Source of the DNA: Ficedula albicollis | Lineage: Eukaryota > Chordata > Aves > Passeriformes > Muscicapidae | DNA: 64,000 nt | Direction of reading: 5' to 3' | Assembly (NCBI RefSeq): GCF_000247815.1 | Contig: NC_021677.1 | Location: 17,399,687-17,463,686, forward strand | Part shown: positions 12,501-24,500 of the stretch, piece by piece | How the letters are laid out: each line of letters begins with the position of its first letter | How positions within the stretch are numbered: position 1 is the stretch's first letter | The notes under the pieces: generated by a model | The model's database searches: none | The model's input: the letters and a program-made list of their open reading frames with translations, nothing else | Told to the model about the DNA's origin: nothing | Made by a program: the position numbers and the translations under genes

Positions 12501-15500
12501 TTAAATGAAAACTGCCAAAACACCCCCAGCTGTCTCTTCTGCCTTTAATTTGAATTTTTCAGAAAATGATCTTTCTGAAAATGAAATGCTGCGCCACAGT
12601 GATTCATCACATCTCCTGACAAATGATCCTACCCAATATTCACCAATCTGTCAGCTTCCTTTGTTTGTCTCTGAGCTACCAGTCCTCAGCCAGACAAAAT
12701 GTCTATCTCAAATCAGGACTGAAGTATTATATTTAATATTTGAATCTGCTGCATTCTTCCATACGTGAGCCACGCCCTTCACAAATCACAGCTCTAGTGA
12801 AGTACCACAAAGAAGAATAACAAAAACTCTCTGCAGGCAAACTGTTACTCTAAATGTGGTGCCTGTTTTTAGACATATGGAATGCCAGAGATTTCTTTAG
12901 ACAAAAGAGTTTCTGAAAGATTTGGAAGCAAGAACCTTTTATCAATCTGTTAGTGAAGAAGAGAAAAATTCTTTTCCTCTTTAGGATTCATTGGTCAACA
13001 GATGAGAGGTGAAAGCTTGAAGCCATCCATGTGAATTCCTGTGAGCCCTGGGTTCAGACATACTGGAGCCTTGCCCATGCTTATCAGTCCCATCAGGTTC
13101 CAGTGGTGTTTCTGGTAGGTTAAATGTGCCCCAGTGTGGTGATCTACTACAATCCATGCCTTCAAGAGAAGCACTTCTCAGAGCAGGATATGCATATTGC
13201 TGCACTTTTGCTAAGCTAAGATCCTGCTCCTACTGCAAAGAGCAGCAATACTTTCTCACCGACTTCCATTAGGCCCTAATGGGGCTCTTAAATCTCTCAC
13301 TGTCCTATTACAAAGACTTTCTAAAAAATATGTACTGATCTAAGGTGGACAAGTCATGTGCAGAGAGTTTCAGGCAATGAAGGGAACTCAGTATTTGAAC
13401 TGAAGAAGGGAAAACTACAAAAGATGTGGCTGGACTGGAGAGAACCTGCCACAGAGCTCAGGAAAAGTGGCTGGAAGCTGGATGCAGTTAGAGAGAATGA
13501 GGAGGGCCCATTCTGAGCCTCACCTAAACTACAGCTGGGACAAAACATTACTTAAAAAATCTTACTCCAGCCTGTACATATATCCAGGCAAAATGTGTTT
13601 CTTTCTTAATCTCTATTCCCTTGAGACAGCTACTTAAGCTGCAGCAATGTACATATAAGGCTGCTTTTACTGTCAGCTTTGTTCCCTCATTGCCTCAGAA
13701 ATCCAGAGCCTCTGAGCAGAGCTGTGGCTGGCTGGCTGACAAGCCCAGCTGGAGAAGCCAGCACACTTCAAGAGGACCGGGGCTGTCAGACTCCACCTTG
13801 TCTCCTTGAGTAGGCTGGACTGGAGAGACCCTGCCACAGAGCTCAGGAAAAGTGGCTGGAAGCTGGATGCAGTTAGAGAGAATGAGGAGGGCCCATTCTG
13901 AGCCTCACCTAAACTACAGCTGGGACAAAACATTACTTAAAAAATCTTACTCCAGCCTGTACATATATCCAGGCAAAATGTGTTTCTTTCTTAATCTCTA
14001 TTCCCTTGAGACAGCTACTTAAGCTGCAGCAATGTACATATAAGGCTGCTTTTACTGTCAGCTTTGTTCCCTCATTGCCTCAGAAATCCAGAGCCTCTGA
14101 GCAGAGCTGGGGCTGGCTGGCTGACAAGCCCAGCTGGAGAAGCCAGCACACTTCAAGAGGACCGGGGCTGTCAGACTCCACCTTGTCTCCTTGAGTAAGA
14201 CAACCTAAGAATAATTGAGGATGAGATAAAAACTGTAACAACAGCAACAACAAACTCCTGCTTAGCACAGACATGCTGAAAGCACTACATGAACATTCTG
14301 CACTGCAAACACCCAGGTTCATAATTAATTCCATTTCTGTTTTACAGATGGGGGACTGTAGGGGCCTTCTCAGTTCCTGAGGGTAGTTTCACAGACTTCT
14401 CATTCTCTGTCTAAATGAAAGGTTTTGGAGTTTATGTACTTACTATTTAGGCATGAAACAGAAGACAAATACTGTTCCCCGAGAAGCCCAGTCCTGTAAT
14501 TTTAATTTTCCTGATAAGCAGGAGGAAGTGCTTTGAGCAAAACATCATTATTTACAGCTAATATGACGCACGACTTTGATCAAACTGAAGTACCAGCAAT
14601 ACTGAAGACACAAAGCTCTTTGCCTGTCCTAGCAAACTGAGAAGGAAGGTGGCTTTGCTGTAATCTTCTCTGGAATAAAGGTCAAAAGGAGGCTTTGGGG
14701 AGATCCTTATTAACTCCTTTTGAACTTGTTGAAAGCGTGAGATGTCACTTAGATCGGGCACAGCCTTCAGGAAAAGGCCAGAGGATGCCAGCAGCATCCC
14801 CAGCTTTCTAACCTGCAGGCAACTGGAGACTTTTAATTTCAAGCCTCAATGCTTTCCTACCATAACCTGAACAAAAGTTCTACCCAAAAAGTCCCCTAAA
14901 CTGGAGGAAGCCTCTCAGCAGTGTTCCAATATAGGTAAGCAAATATTCTTGACCTTTCTGGTGATTGCTTCCCCTACCTCTCTGCCTCTCCAGCAGAACA
15001 GGAGAGGCTCTAAGGAAATGACAAAATATCCAATAGTATCCCACCGGGCAAAACTTTTAATTTAATGCCTTGATAATCATTCTCTACAAATAGCAGACAG
15101 TGGGAAATCGAATGTAAACAGAAAGTGCCTAATCTATAAGGTCATTTGTGGGAGCCTTTGCCTGCTAAGAAGAGATGAAATTGATTGTACCAACAGGTAA
15201 GGCTTGTTTTAAATGAGATGTCCCCAAGTCTGTCTGTAAGAAGCTGAGAGCTGTAAATGCTCTCCTCACCACTGAAATCTTCCTTACACTATCTGCCTAT
15301 AAATAAAAATATTTTAAAGATTTTAGTAAATAACAGTTATTGCATGATTTTTGGTGATATTTAGCAGTTAAGGGACAATATACTCATTTCTTGCAGGTAT
15401 CATCAATGTCACACATCCCTAGAACACTTCACTCAGCGCTGTGAGATTCCTTTCCTCGCTTTTTCCCCAAATGTGAAACAACTTCAGGACTTAATGTTTA

Positions 15501-18500
15501 GGGGTTTTGTTTTGTGGGGTTTTTTTGTAATTGCTTCCTTTAACACAGAAACCCACTACCTAGTGAATTCTCTTCTCCTAGCTTGACTGCAAAAGCCAAC
15601 ATCAGGCATCACTTTATGGATCTTCTAAACTTCAATAATTTAGTTGAAATTCTTATTGCTCTAGCGGTGTTTGATATCAAGAGAGATGCACTGGCACTGG
15701 CTATGTAACTTCAGAAAAGTAAAGAATACAGGAACAGAAGATCAAAGGAAATGGTCTGGGAGCAGAGAGAATGAATGTTTCTGAAACCTACTGGCTTAGG
15801 TCAGCTGAAGTAAGACCTTTCAGCTGTGCTATAGGCTCTCTACACAGTCTTGAAAAGTCATTGTTTCTTTTGTTTCAGCTATTTGTAAAACAGGAATAAC
15901 CTGACTCTAGTCATGCCATAAAGTTAATAATATAATAAATAACTTCCAGTAAGCATTTGAATACCAAACCCAAACTAGAACAGAATCTGAGATGACGAAT
16001 GGAGTTTCTAACCTGAGAGAGAGAGAGAGAGAGAGAGAGACCTTCCTGGCACTTAGAGGTCAAACAGGTTGAGCAGGAAGCAAAAGGAAGGACAAGTACA
16101 TCTTGTACTGGCCTGGAGCAGGCAATTGGTGAAACTATAAGTGAAAGAGTCTCCCTCTATGTGCTCTGGCAAGAACCAAGAAGTTGAAATAGTGTTTAGT
16201 AAGAAAGCAATAAAGTCAAAGAACTTGAGTTTTTCAAACCAGTGTTAGCTGGGGCCACAGTTTGTGCAAATAATTAACTGCAGTTTCAGTCACTGTCTTC
16301 TGCCCACAAGCACCTGCTTGTTACTCGAGTTCAGGCATCAGCAACCAGCTGAGGCTGCAGGAAAGGAGCCACTGAAACATCCCTGTACTTCTCATACTAT
16401 TGAAATGCCAATGAACACCACTGCAGCTTTAGTTCCTCTTTTTTAAACAGGAGATCACAAGGACGGCAAGTCACTAGACTCTGCAACTCAAAAGTTTTCA
16501 TGCAAGAGCAAATTCAAATGTTTCCAGCAAACTGCACCTGATTTTGCCCAAATGATGCCTTTAAAAGTCCAAGGGAGAGACAGGCATTTTATCATTGTTT
16601 AGCTTCCTATTATTGCCAGTGTAAGGGGAAATACACTGCTCTATAGCCAGAGGCCACTGCCATGTAATCTGTTCTCAGGCACAGCAACAGGTTTGTTTAA
16701 ATAAAGTGCATCATAACAAGCTCAGAGACACAGGCTCAAAATGTTAAGCTGCAGCTGTGCAGTTTCTTGGCTCATTTAGACAATGAAGCCAGTAGCAGAG
16801 CCAACTCCTTATTTAAGCTGTCTGCCTCTATGGCATCTGAGCACAGGTAATTCCCAATGAGATAGTTCAAGACTTCCTTAAGAAAATTCCCAATCTTCTT
16901 TATTTTTAGTGAAACTAGGGGTAAAAGCTTTAAATATGAATTCTTGGCTTGCTGCTCCTTGTTTCAATGGAGTTTGAATGCTGCAGCAGACATGGGGAAA
17001 GGGCTGGGTGAATCTAGGCAGGTAAATCAAATCAATTGCTTACTCAAAAGCCTGACACTGCAAAGTAACTACCATGTTATTAAGTCAATTCTTCTTAACC
17101 ATTATGGATTTTGGTGACAAAAGCCTCACCAGCGTGTTGGAGTAATTTCAGGTGAGTGAACACTGAAGTGCATGTTTTTTGTGACATACCTAATTATAGA
17201 GCATGCAATGCTGAAAGAAGCATTCAATGTAGAAGGAAACTTCTGTTTACACATAAATAGGCTGCTCTTTAGTTTATTAAGCTGGTTGGGAAAAAAGGAT
17301 ACCCATCCTCAACAGCAGTGACACTGGCAAAGCTGGGAGTCATTGTGGTCTAACTGTGCCATTTCTTTTTTTGGAATGAAACTCACTCTCCAGCAGGTTT
17401 TCTTCATATACTTCCTCCAAAGCTGACTGACACAAAAGAGCTTCTGTTCTCTTTCTCCAGTTACATTTCCCACCAACTGCTGCTCTCAGCAAGCCTCCTC
17501 TGCCTTCACACATCAGCCTCGTGTTCCACAGATCTCACAACCTACCCTCAAAGCCCTCACCTCCCTTCTGTGCCACTCCTCCTACTCACTTCAATCCTCT
17601 TTCCCCACACAATGGTCCTGATTCACTCCTTGCCTTCCTATCCTGTAAATGGTAATTTTGGCTTGGTCTCTAGTGGCCACAGGAGCACACCTGTGCCAGG
17701 GTGTAAAGACTCCTCTGAACTAAGCTCATGTATTGAAATCCCAAGCACACTGAATCCAGGCCAGCAGCAAAGGCAAACATTCCTTTCAAAACCTATGTTG
17801 AGCATATGCCCAGGTTATCTGTATTCAGTCTCCTTACCTTTTGTTTTCTTTTCAAATTTTAAAATAGATAATCACTTTCATTTGTCCTCAACAGTCATCA
17901 GTATAACCTCAGATAAGCAAAATGAGAAGGATGCTAATTAACATGATAGATGCTGTTGAGCCTTCGTTTGCCAAGAGACATGAAAGGTGGGTTGCATTTG
18001 TGTTTGCTTCAAGTGCTAACAACCTGTTATCTCTAACTACACAGACCCAAAAAAGAGCACCAAAACACCCCCTCATCACCTAGGGATGCACATGTCAATA
18101 GAGCTTTAGATCCAATTAGCTGCCACAAAAGCTCAGGACTGCAGAGGCAAGTGAAAGCAGGGAGACAAGGCACTTCCCTTGTAGGAGTGAATGACCCCCG
18201 TGTGATTAGGTACCAGGAGAGTGACATTGGACACATAATCCTTTGCAGACCGTGTGGGCTGGAAAAGGGGAAGGCAGCACTTTGCTCATAGAGATGAAAA
18301 CTTGGCCATTTGCCCACCGAGCCATTTGCTGCAGCCGTCTCATGGGATCCAAATTGGCTTCAATTATTTACCACACTCATTTACTTAGCCTAAAGGTGAA
18401 TGAGAGAGTGTGTTCAAATAAGAGAGAGCACCACTAAAATATCAGAGGAGGAGGGATAAACAAGGCAAATCATGCCCTGTGCTCCCACTGTGGTAAGAGA

Positions 18501-21500
18501 AGATGAAAGAGGTCCCCACACCGTGTAAATGTGGGCTATCTGCAAATCCATTTATCCAGTTAACTTAATTCCCTCATACGTTTATGACCTTGGTAGAAAA
18601 ATACAAGCTAAAATACAGATTTGTCCACTGCTGTAAAGTAAAAACAACTCTGCAAACATCAAAACAATTACACCCTCTCTGTATCAGGCCTCTGGTGTCA
18701 CCTGAGGCTCCCTGGGGCCATGGGGAAGGCTCTAAGCTCCTATGGTTATTCACAGGCATGAGCATTGCCACCTCTTGGTGAACAAAGCCCTCAGTGGAGA
18801 CTGGCACCAGTGACAACTGGGCAAGCTGCAGAGCTGCTGGGGGAGAGGGCTGGCTAATTTCCTCACAGGTAAAAATTCTCCCAATTCCTTAGAACAAGGA
18901 AAACAAAATGTCTGCTGATAAGCCATCTTTCTCTGAGCTGGAACTAAAAGATCTATTTAAAAACCAAACAAAATCCACGGAAGGGTTAAAATCTGCTACT
19001 CTGCCTGGAGAAACTTGTCTGGAAAGAGTGATTCTGTGGAAACAGATTGAAAGAGCTGCATCTTCCTAGATCCAGGGAACGTTAATCCTTCGGGGAAAGT
19101 GAGGTTTGCACACAGCCTGTTTTATTATTCTTAAGATAAGCTTTCCCTGAAATTAACTTACTTTAAATAAATAATGCTGTGAGGAGAACTACCATCATCC
19201 TTGGAGGGAAGAGAGCAGCAGGGGAAGTCAAGTGCACTGCAGTGGGCTTCATTCCTGTGGCAGTGTGCTCTCTGCTCAGCCTGGATGCAGGAAACGTGCA
19301 GAATGCACCCATCAAGAGAGAGGGCAGCACAAATCCAAAATCCAGAAAAACAGTGAGCTTTGGAGAAACAGCTGGCCAGCTGGCAGAAACTCAACACCAC
19401 CAGTGCAAGAGTTGCCTGGCCAAAGAGCAGAGATGATGATGATCCCCTTACCCACCTCTTCTTCCTTGAAAAAACGTTGTTTTCTTCCAATCACATGGAT
19501 GTGTACTTGGAAGAACAAAGGATATGCTAAATGCCAGCTCATCAGCTAGCAGGAATCTTCCTGACAATGGAGTTGCTCACATTTATGCAAGTTGACATCC
19601 TCACATGGTGTCTCCAGCAGCTCAGACCCATGTTTCTATGAGGGTACAAGCGAGCTGGGAAACCATTCCCTCTCCAAACCCATGACCGTGACACCATGGG
19701 TGTTCTGACCTTCAGCAACTGGAGTTACTGGGTTTAATCTCCAGGTAAGCATTTCAGTGATGATATCATAAACTGGTAAACAAAATGTCTTGGAAAGCTG
19801 ATAAATAACCAAAGCAACAGAAGTGAATAACTGCTATTAAATGCCTCCCTTGTTTTAACGAAACAAACAATTGCAGCTCTTCAATGCACTTCACTGAAAG
19901 CAGATTTAATCATGAATGGAATGATTTGGGACTCAGTCACTGCAAATGAATAAACTACATAGAGATTGCTTTCCATAATAACAGAAAACAAGCAAATAAA
20001 CAAACTGCCAGTCACAATTATATGGCACCAAATGCAGGTTTCCAACACTCTCTACTTCCAATAATGACAGAACAAAGCCACATTTCTCACTGGAAGTCAC
20101 TTGAGTTGAATGAAGAAGGAAACATGGTTGATACCCCATATGTTGAACAGAGATAAATGACAGTGCCTTCACCAAGTGAGAGACTGGATGTTCCACACAG
20201 AACAGAATTGCATGTGCTGCTTTTGCACAGAAAAAGGGGCTTTTACCAAACGAGCAGCAGCCACCCTGCTAAGTGGCACCAAAGGTGCTGTGCTTTCAAA
20301 CAGGCAGTGTTTGAGCTTAGGACCTCAAACGAGATTCTGCCATGTGCCAGAGACCCTTCTAGGAATGGCCCCAAGGTGCTCAAAGCAAACCAGGCAGACT
20401 TAGCCATGATGGTCTGGTTTGCTCAGGAAGAATCTGTCAGAGGGGTGAGTTATTCCTTGGAGATGAGCAGAAACCAGAGTGAAAGCTTAAATCTGCCACT
20501 TGTGACAACAGTCCCAAGAACACCTGTGAGGATGCTCCTCAGCTGCCTCTGGCTTATTTTGAATTTATTGTTCATGTTTCTACCTTTCAAAATGAGCCCC
20601 TCTTTCCTAATTAAGAGACTGACTTTTTGCAAAAGAGAAGCATTAATCCCAAGTCTCTCCTTAAAAGTGGAAATTGTCTGCGCCCTCTCATCCCCCTTGA
20701 ATTCTCTGATGTTCATTAACAGTCCCTGCAATAGCTCCAAGACATTTTTTTCCACAGGGCATTCATTTTGGTCTCTCTACCTACCTAAATTTAGTAGTTT
20801 TGACACCTCTGAAGAGCTCAAATTTGACTGAAATTTGCTGTCACTGTCAGGGGTTATGGGGGCACAAGAAGAAAAAAGAAGTCCCTGCAGCCACATTGAA
20901 TGTATTTTAAGAAGTAAAATTTACCCCAAAAAAGCATTATTAAAAACAGAGGATTCATTCACTGGAGTTTTTAGTGGGTTTTTGATCCAAAGTTATTTAG
21001 CATTTTTCTGATGCTATGGAAAGAAGCATAAAAATCACTCCTGATGAAATTTTGCAGATACCACACAAAACTTGCCATGCATTAAAGAATCTGTTGATAT
21101 TGCTTGTCCTGCTTGGTTACAGTGTCTCAGGGCTTATCCAGACAAATACCAGAAAAGACACCTAGGAAAAAACATGTGAGGTCACACTACAAGACTGGAA
21201 ATTATATTCTGGAAAGCAGGAAGCCTGTGGAAGGACTGAAGAAATGGAGATGGACATGCTCTGAGGGCAGTACTCCCAGCTCACAGAGGAAACAGTCATG
21301 GGTTTATTCAACATCAGCTGCATAAAGACAGATTATTGTTATTATCTCTACACTGCAGAACTGATACTCATGTTTTCAAAAATCTACTTTGAAATTCTTT
21401 GAAAAGATTCCAGAGAAGACCCACAAAAAAAAAAAGCCATCACTGAGAACTGCGCTTTCCTTCATGTGACTATCATTCTTGGAAAAACTAAATAGAGTGA

Positions 21501-24500
21501 CAAGGTCAAAAAGCAGTGTAATTGCAATCTTCAGGTATCCACATGAAGCAGCAGTTCTCAATAGCAGACAGCACTTTATCACAAAAAGACATAATGAGAG
21601 TCAATGGTTAGAACTCTTAAGACAGACAAATACAAGATAGAAACAAGGCATAATTTTAGCCATGAAGCAAAAATAAATCCTTGGAACAAATCACTGAAGA
21701 ATGAGATGCAGTCAATGATGCCTTTAAACCAAGACTCAAGAATTTTGTAAAATTGCAATTCAGATGTAATTAGTTTGATGACAAGAAGACTGATTGAAGA
21801 ACTATGGACCATAGAGGACTGTAACTGTTTCATCTGGTCTTAAAATTTACAAATCTTCCCAGCAGCCCACAAGTTTTCCATGGATAGGGACTGGGTTATT
21901 CACACTAGATTGTCACCTATGCCCTGCACTTTGACCTTTGCTTTAAATCCATCCTGAAAGAACAGCTGGCAGCAAACACATCAGTCTTTCTAGCATATCC
22001 CATCCTGGGACTCAGGCTCCTTTAAACTGGCACTGGTGATCTGGGGAACAAATTCTCCTCAGTCACAGCCTGAGTTATCTCAATGAGCTCTGTATCTGCC
22101 AAATCCACATCTCCCTTGTCAGTGCCAACACTGACTGTCCTCTGGGAGCTGTGTCATCCAAGATACAGAGGCCAGCTGCTCCAGAGCCACCATCTGCAGC
22201 AGGCTCATGTGCCCTGCAGCACATTCATGGCATTTATCTAAGAGGCTGCTTTCATGTGGCTTCCCTGGTTACTGTGGGAGCCTGCATACCCTCAGCCCCC
22301 AGGACTGTGGCTGCAGGGACATGCCAAGGCTGAGGAGTCACAGGTGAGCAGCTCCAAGATATGCTGCCTTAATCCCCTGGTACAAGCAAGCACATTTTAG
22401 TTCCTCATATAAAGTCAGGACTCCAAGATAAACAGCAAAAGGTGTCTTCAATTTAACTTTCAGCAATGAATGCCCCATGATTATTTTGCAGTCCAAACAA
22501 TTGAGTTCTTCTGGCTCTTTTAATTTCATAGGAACACTCTGTCTCTTACCTTGTCCTTTACCTGTCTTGCCAGCTACTTCCCTGAGAATTTGCAGCACGG
22601 GCTTGGCAGGGTGTAGGATCACCAGGACCCACTCCAGACCATACCCAATTAATGCTCATAAAGTCAGGTACAAAAAAAGCTGGAAAAGGCAGTTTTAGCA
22701 AGAATGAAAATCTGTCTGAGACCAGTTCTGCTGTTTATTCATCACTGATCATTTTCGTTTAACACATTTTCTTCCTTCTGTCAGGGGAGCGCAAAACAGC
22801 CTGTTTGGCTTGGGATGACAAACAGCAGAACCTAAATATTAAATAGTAAAGAGTCAGAGAATGCTTTTTGAAAAACCTGTAAGTAACAAAAAGAAACCCC
22901 CCACGAAACCCACAAATTAAGTCAGCAGAGTGAAAAAAACTGCAGGCTGGGATTAGTCTGCACAAGTCACTATATCCAAAGCAGCAAACTTGTACTTTTA
23001 CCAATACTACCAGCGTTGGGGGTACTTTGAGAAGCCCCACAGTACTGGCATGGGAGTTTGTAAAATACTCCAGATACTGGATCCAGCAACTGTAGTGGAT
23101 AATTTCAGCTTTTACTAAAAAAGGATTTATTATAAGATGCTGAGGGCCTTGTGGTTTATGCTAAAAGTTTTAAAATATTAAACAACAAAAGGCAAGCTCC
23201 CTCCCCCCAGCTCAGTAAGAAGAAAGAGTTGTATTTGTCATTCTGCCTCGCTGCCATGGTTATCTTGCATGATTTCATCCAGTGAAGGTTGGCAGCTTCC
23301 CAGCTCTGGTGAAACTCTGGCATAGCTCCATGGGCTGATGATAGGACTATTTAACAGATGCTGTTGTTATTTAGACTATTTATACTTGTTCAGAATCTCA
23401 CAAAATAACAAGTACTGGACATACAGTGCTGTCACCTAAGCATCAAAATGCACTCACAAAAATTACTAAAGACCATTTTCTTCTTATGATAAGACTGTGG
23501 TGTTTTTTGGCTGTTTTTTTTTTTCCCTCCAATCAGATTGTATTTAAATCTCATTTTTTTTTCCCCACAAAGCATGACCACTTTAGCAAGAGGCAGTGAC
23601 CAAATCCCCTCAGCTGTGTACCTGTGACAAGCAGGAGCTCTCAAGTGGTCACGCAAGAACTCCTTCACTGTGCAACCATCTGACAACAGATGAGGAAGTC
23701 TTTGCTAGGCCAACTTCCACCTTTCTTGGACTTGACTGCTGGAAAATGCAGTAGTCAAAAACTGTTAGAATCTCTTTATCTACGATAGCTTTTCCAAAAC
23801 AGAAAAAATACAGAATCAGGTGTTTTTCCCTATTCCTGTACTTCCTGACATAGTGTTGCTGAAATTTTCACCATCACATCTGTGAAGTCAAATGGGAAAA
23901 CACCAAACAAACTACAAAACCCCAAAGAAATCAGCATCACCAACAAAACAAGAAGAAGAATAGCACAACAAAAAACAATGGCTCCAATTACTTTTCTAAT
24001 CAACACAGAAAATACATGGACTGTAATTTCAGAAGACTGTGCAATCTAGTGTTGCTTTGGGGTATAAAAACCTGACATACTCTTCCGAGTGCTGGTTAGG
24101 TTAGTGCTGGAGTCCCTATCTCTGAATTTTGGAAAATTTGGAAGTCATCAAGAGAACTAACAATGGTGAAACCCATCAGTATCAATTGAAGTGCTGCAGT
24201 ATATTAACAGTGAAAAGGAAAACCACAACTCTCAAGCCCCATTGTGTCAAGAGATTGAGTGGCAGCAACTCTGACAGGAGGAAAGACTCAGGAATCACCA
24301 AGAGAGAATGTGGGATGTAAATCTCACAGGAGTCAGAGTGCCCCTGGAGGATGAAAACCTTTGGGAAACTAGCTATGTGACACCACAAACAAACATGCCA
24401 GTGCAGAAATTTCCACTAAAGGAGAAATATGCCAGTGTTCTCTGCTGCCAGCACAGCCAAGGCTCATCAGCACCACCGAGATTTGCACAAATAAGACATG

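Noticed and set aside
14320..14360. TTCCATTTCTGTTTTACAGATGGGGG, similar to the MIR core
   Set aside because: Only about 25 bases match, and the neighbouring MIR landmarks are missing.
22151..22333. GC-richer stretch ending in CACAG|GTGAGC on plus, resembling an exon
   Set aside because: No partner exons, no recognisable protein, and the strand is opposite to the only gene found.
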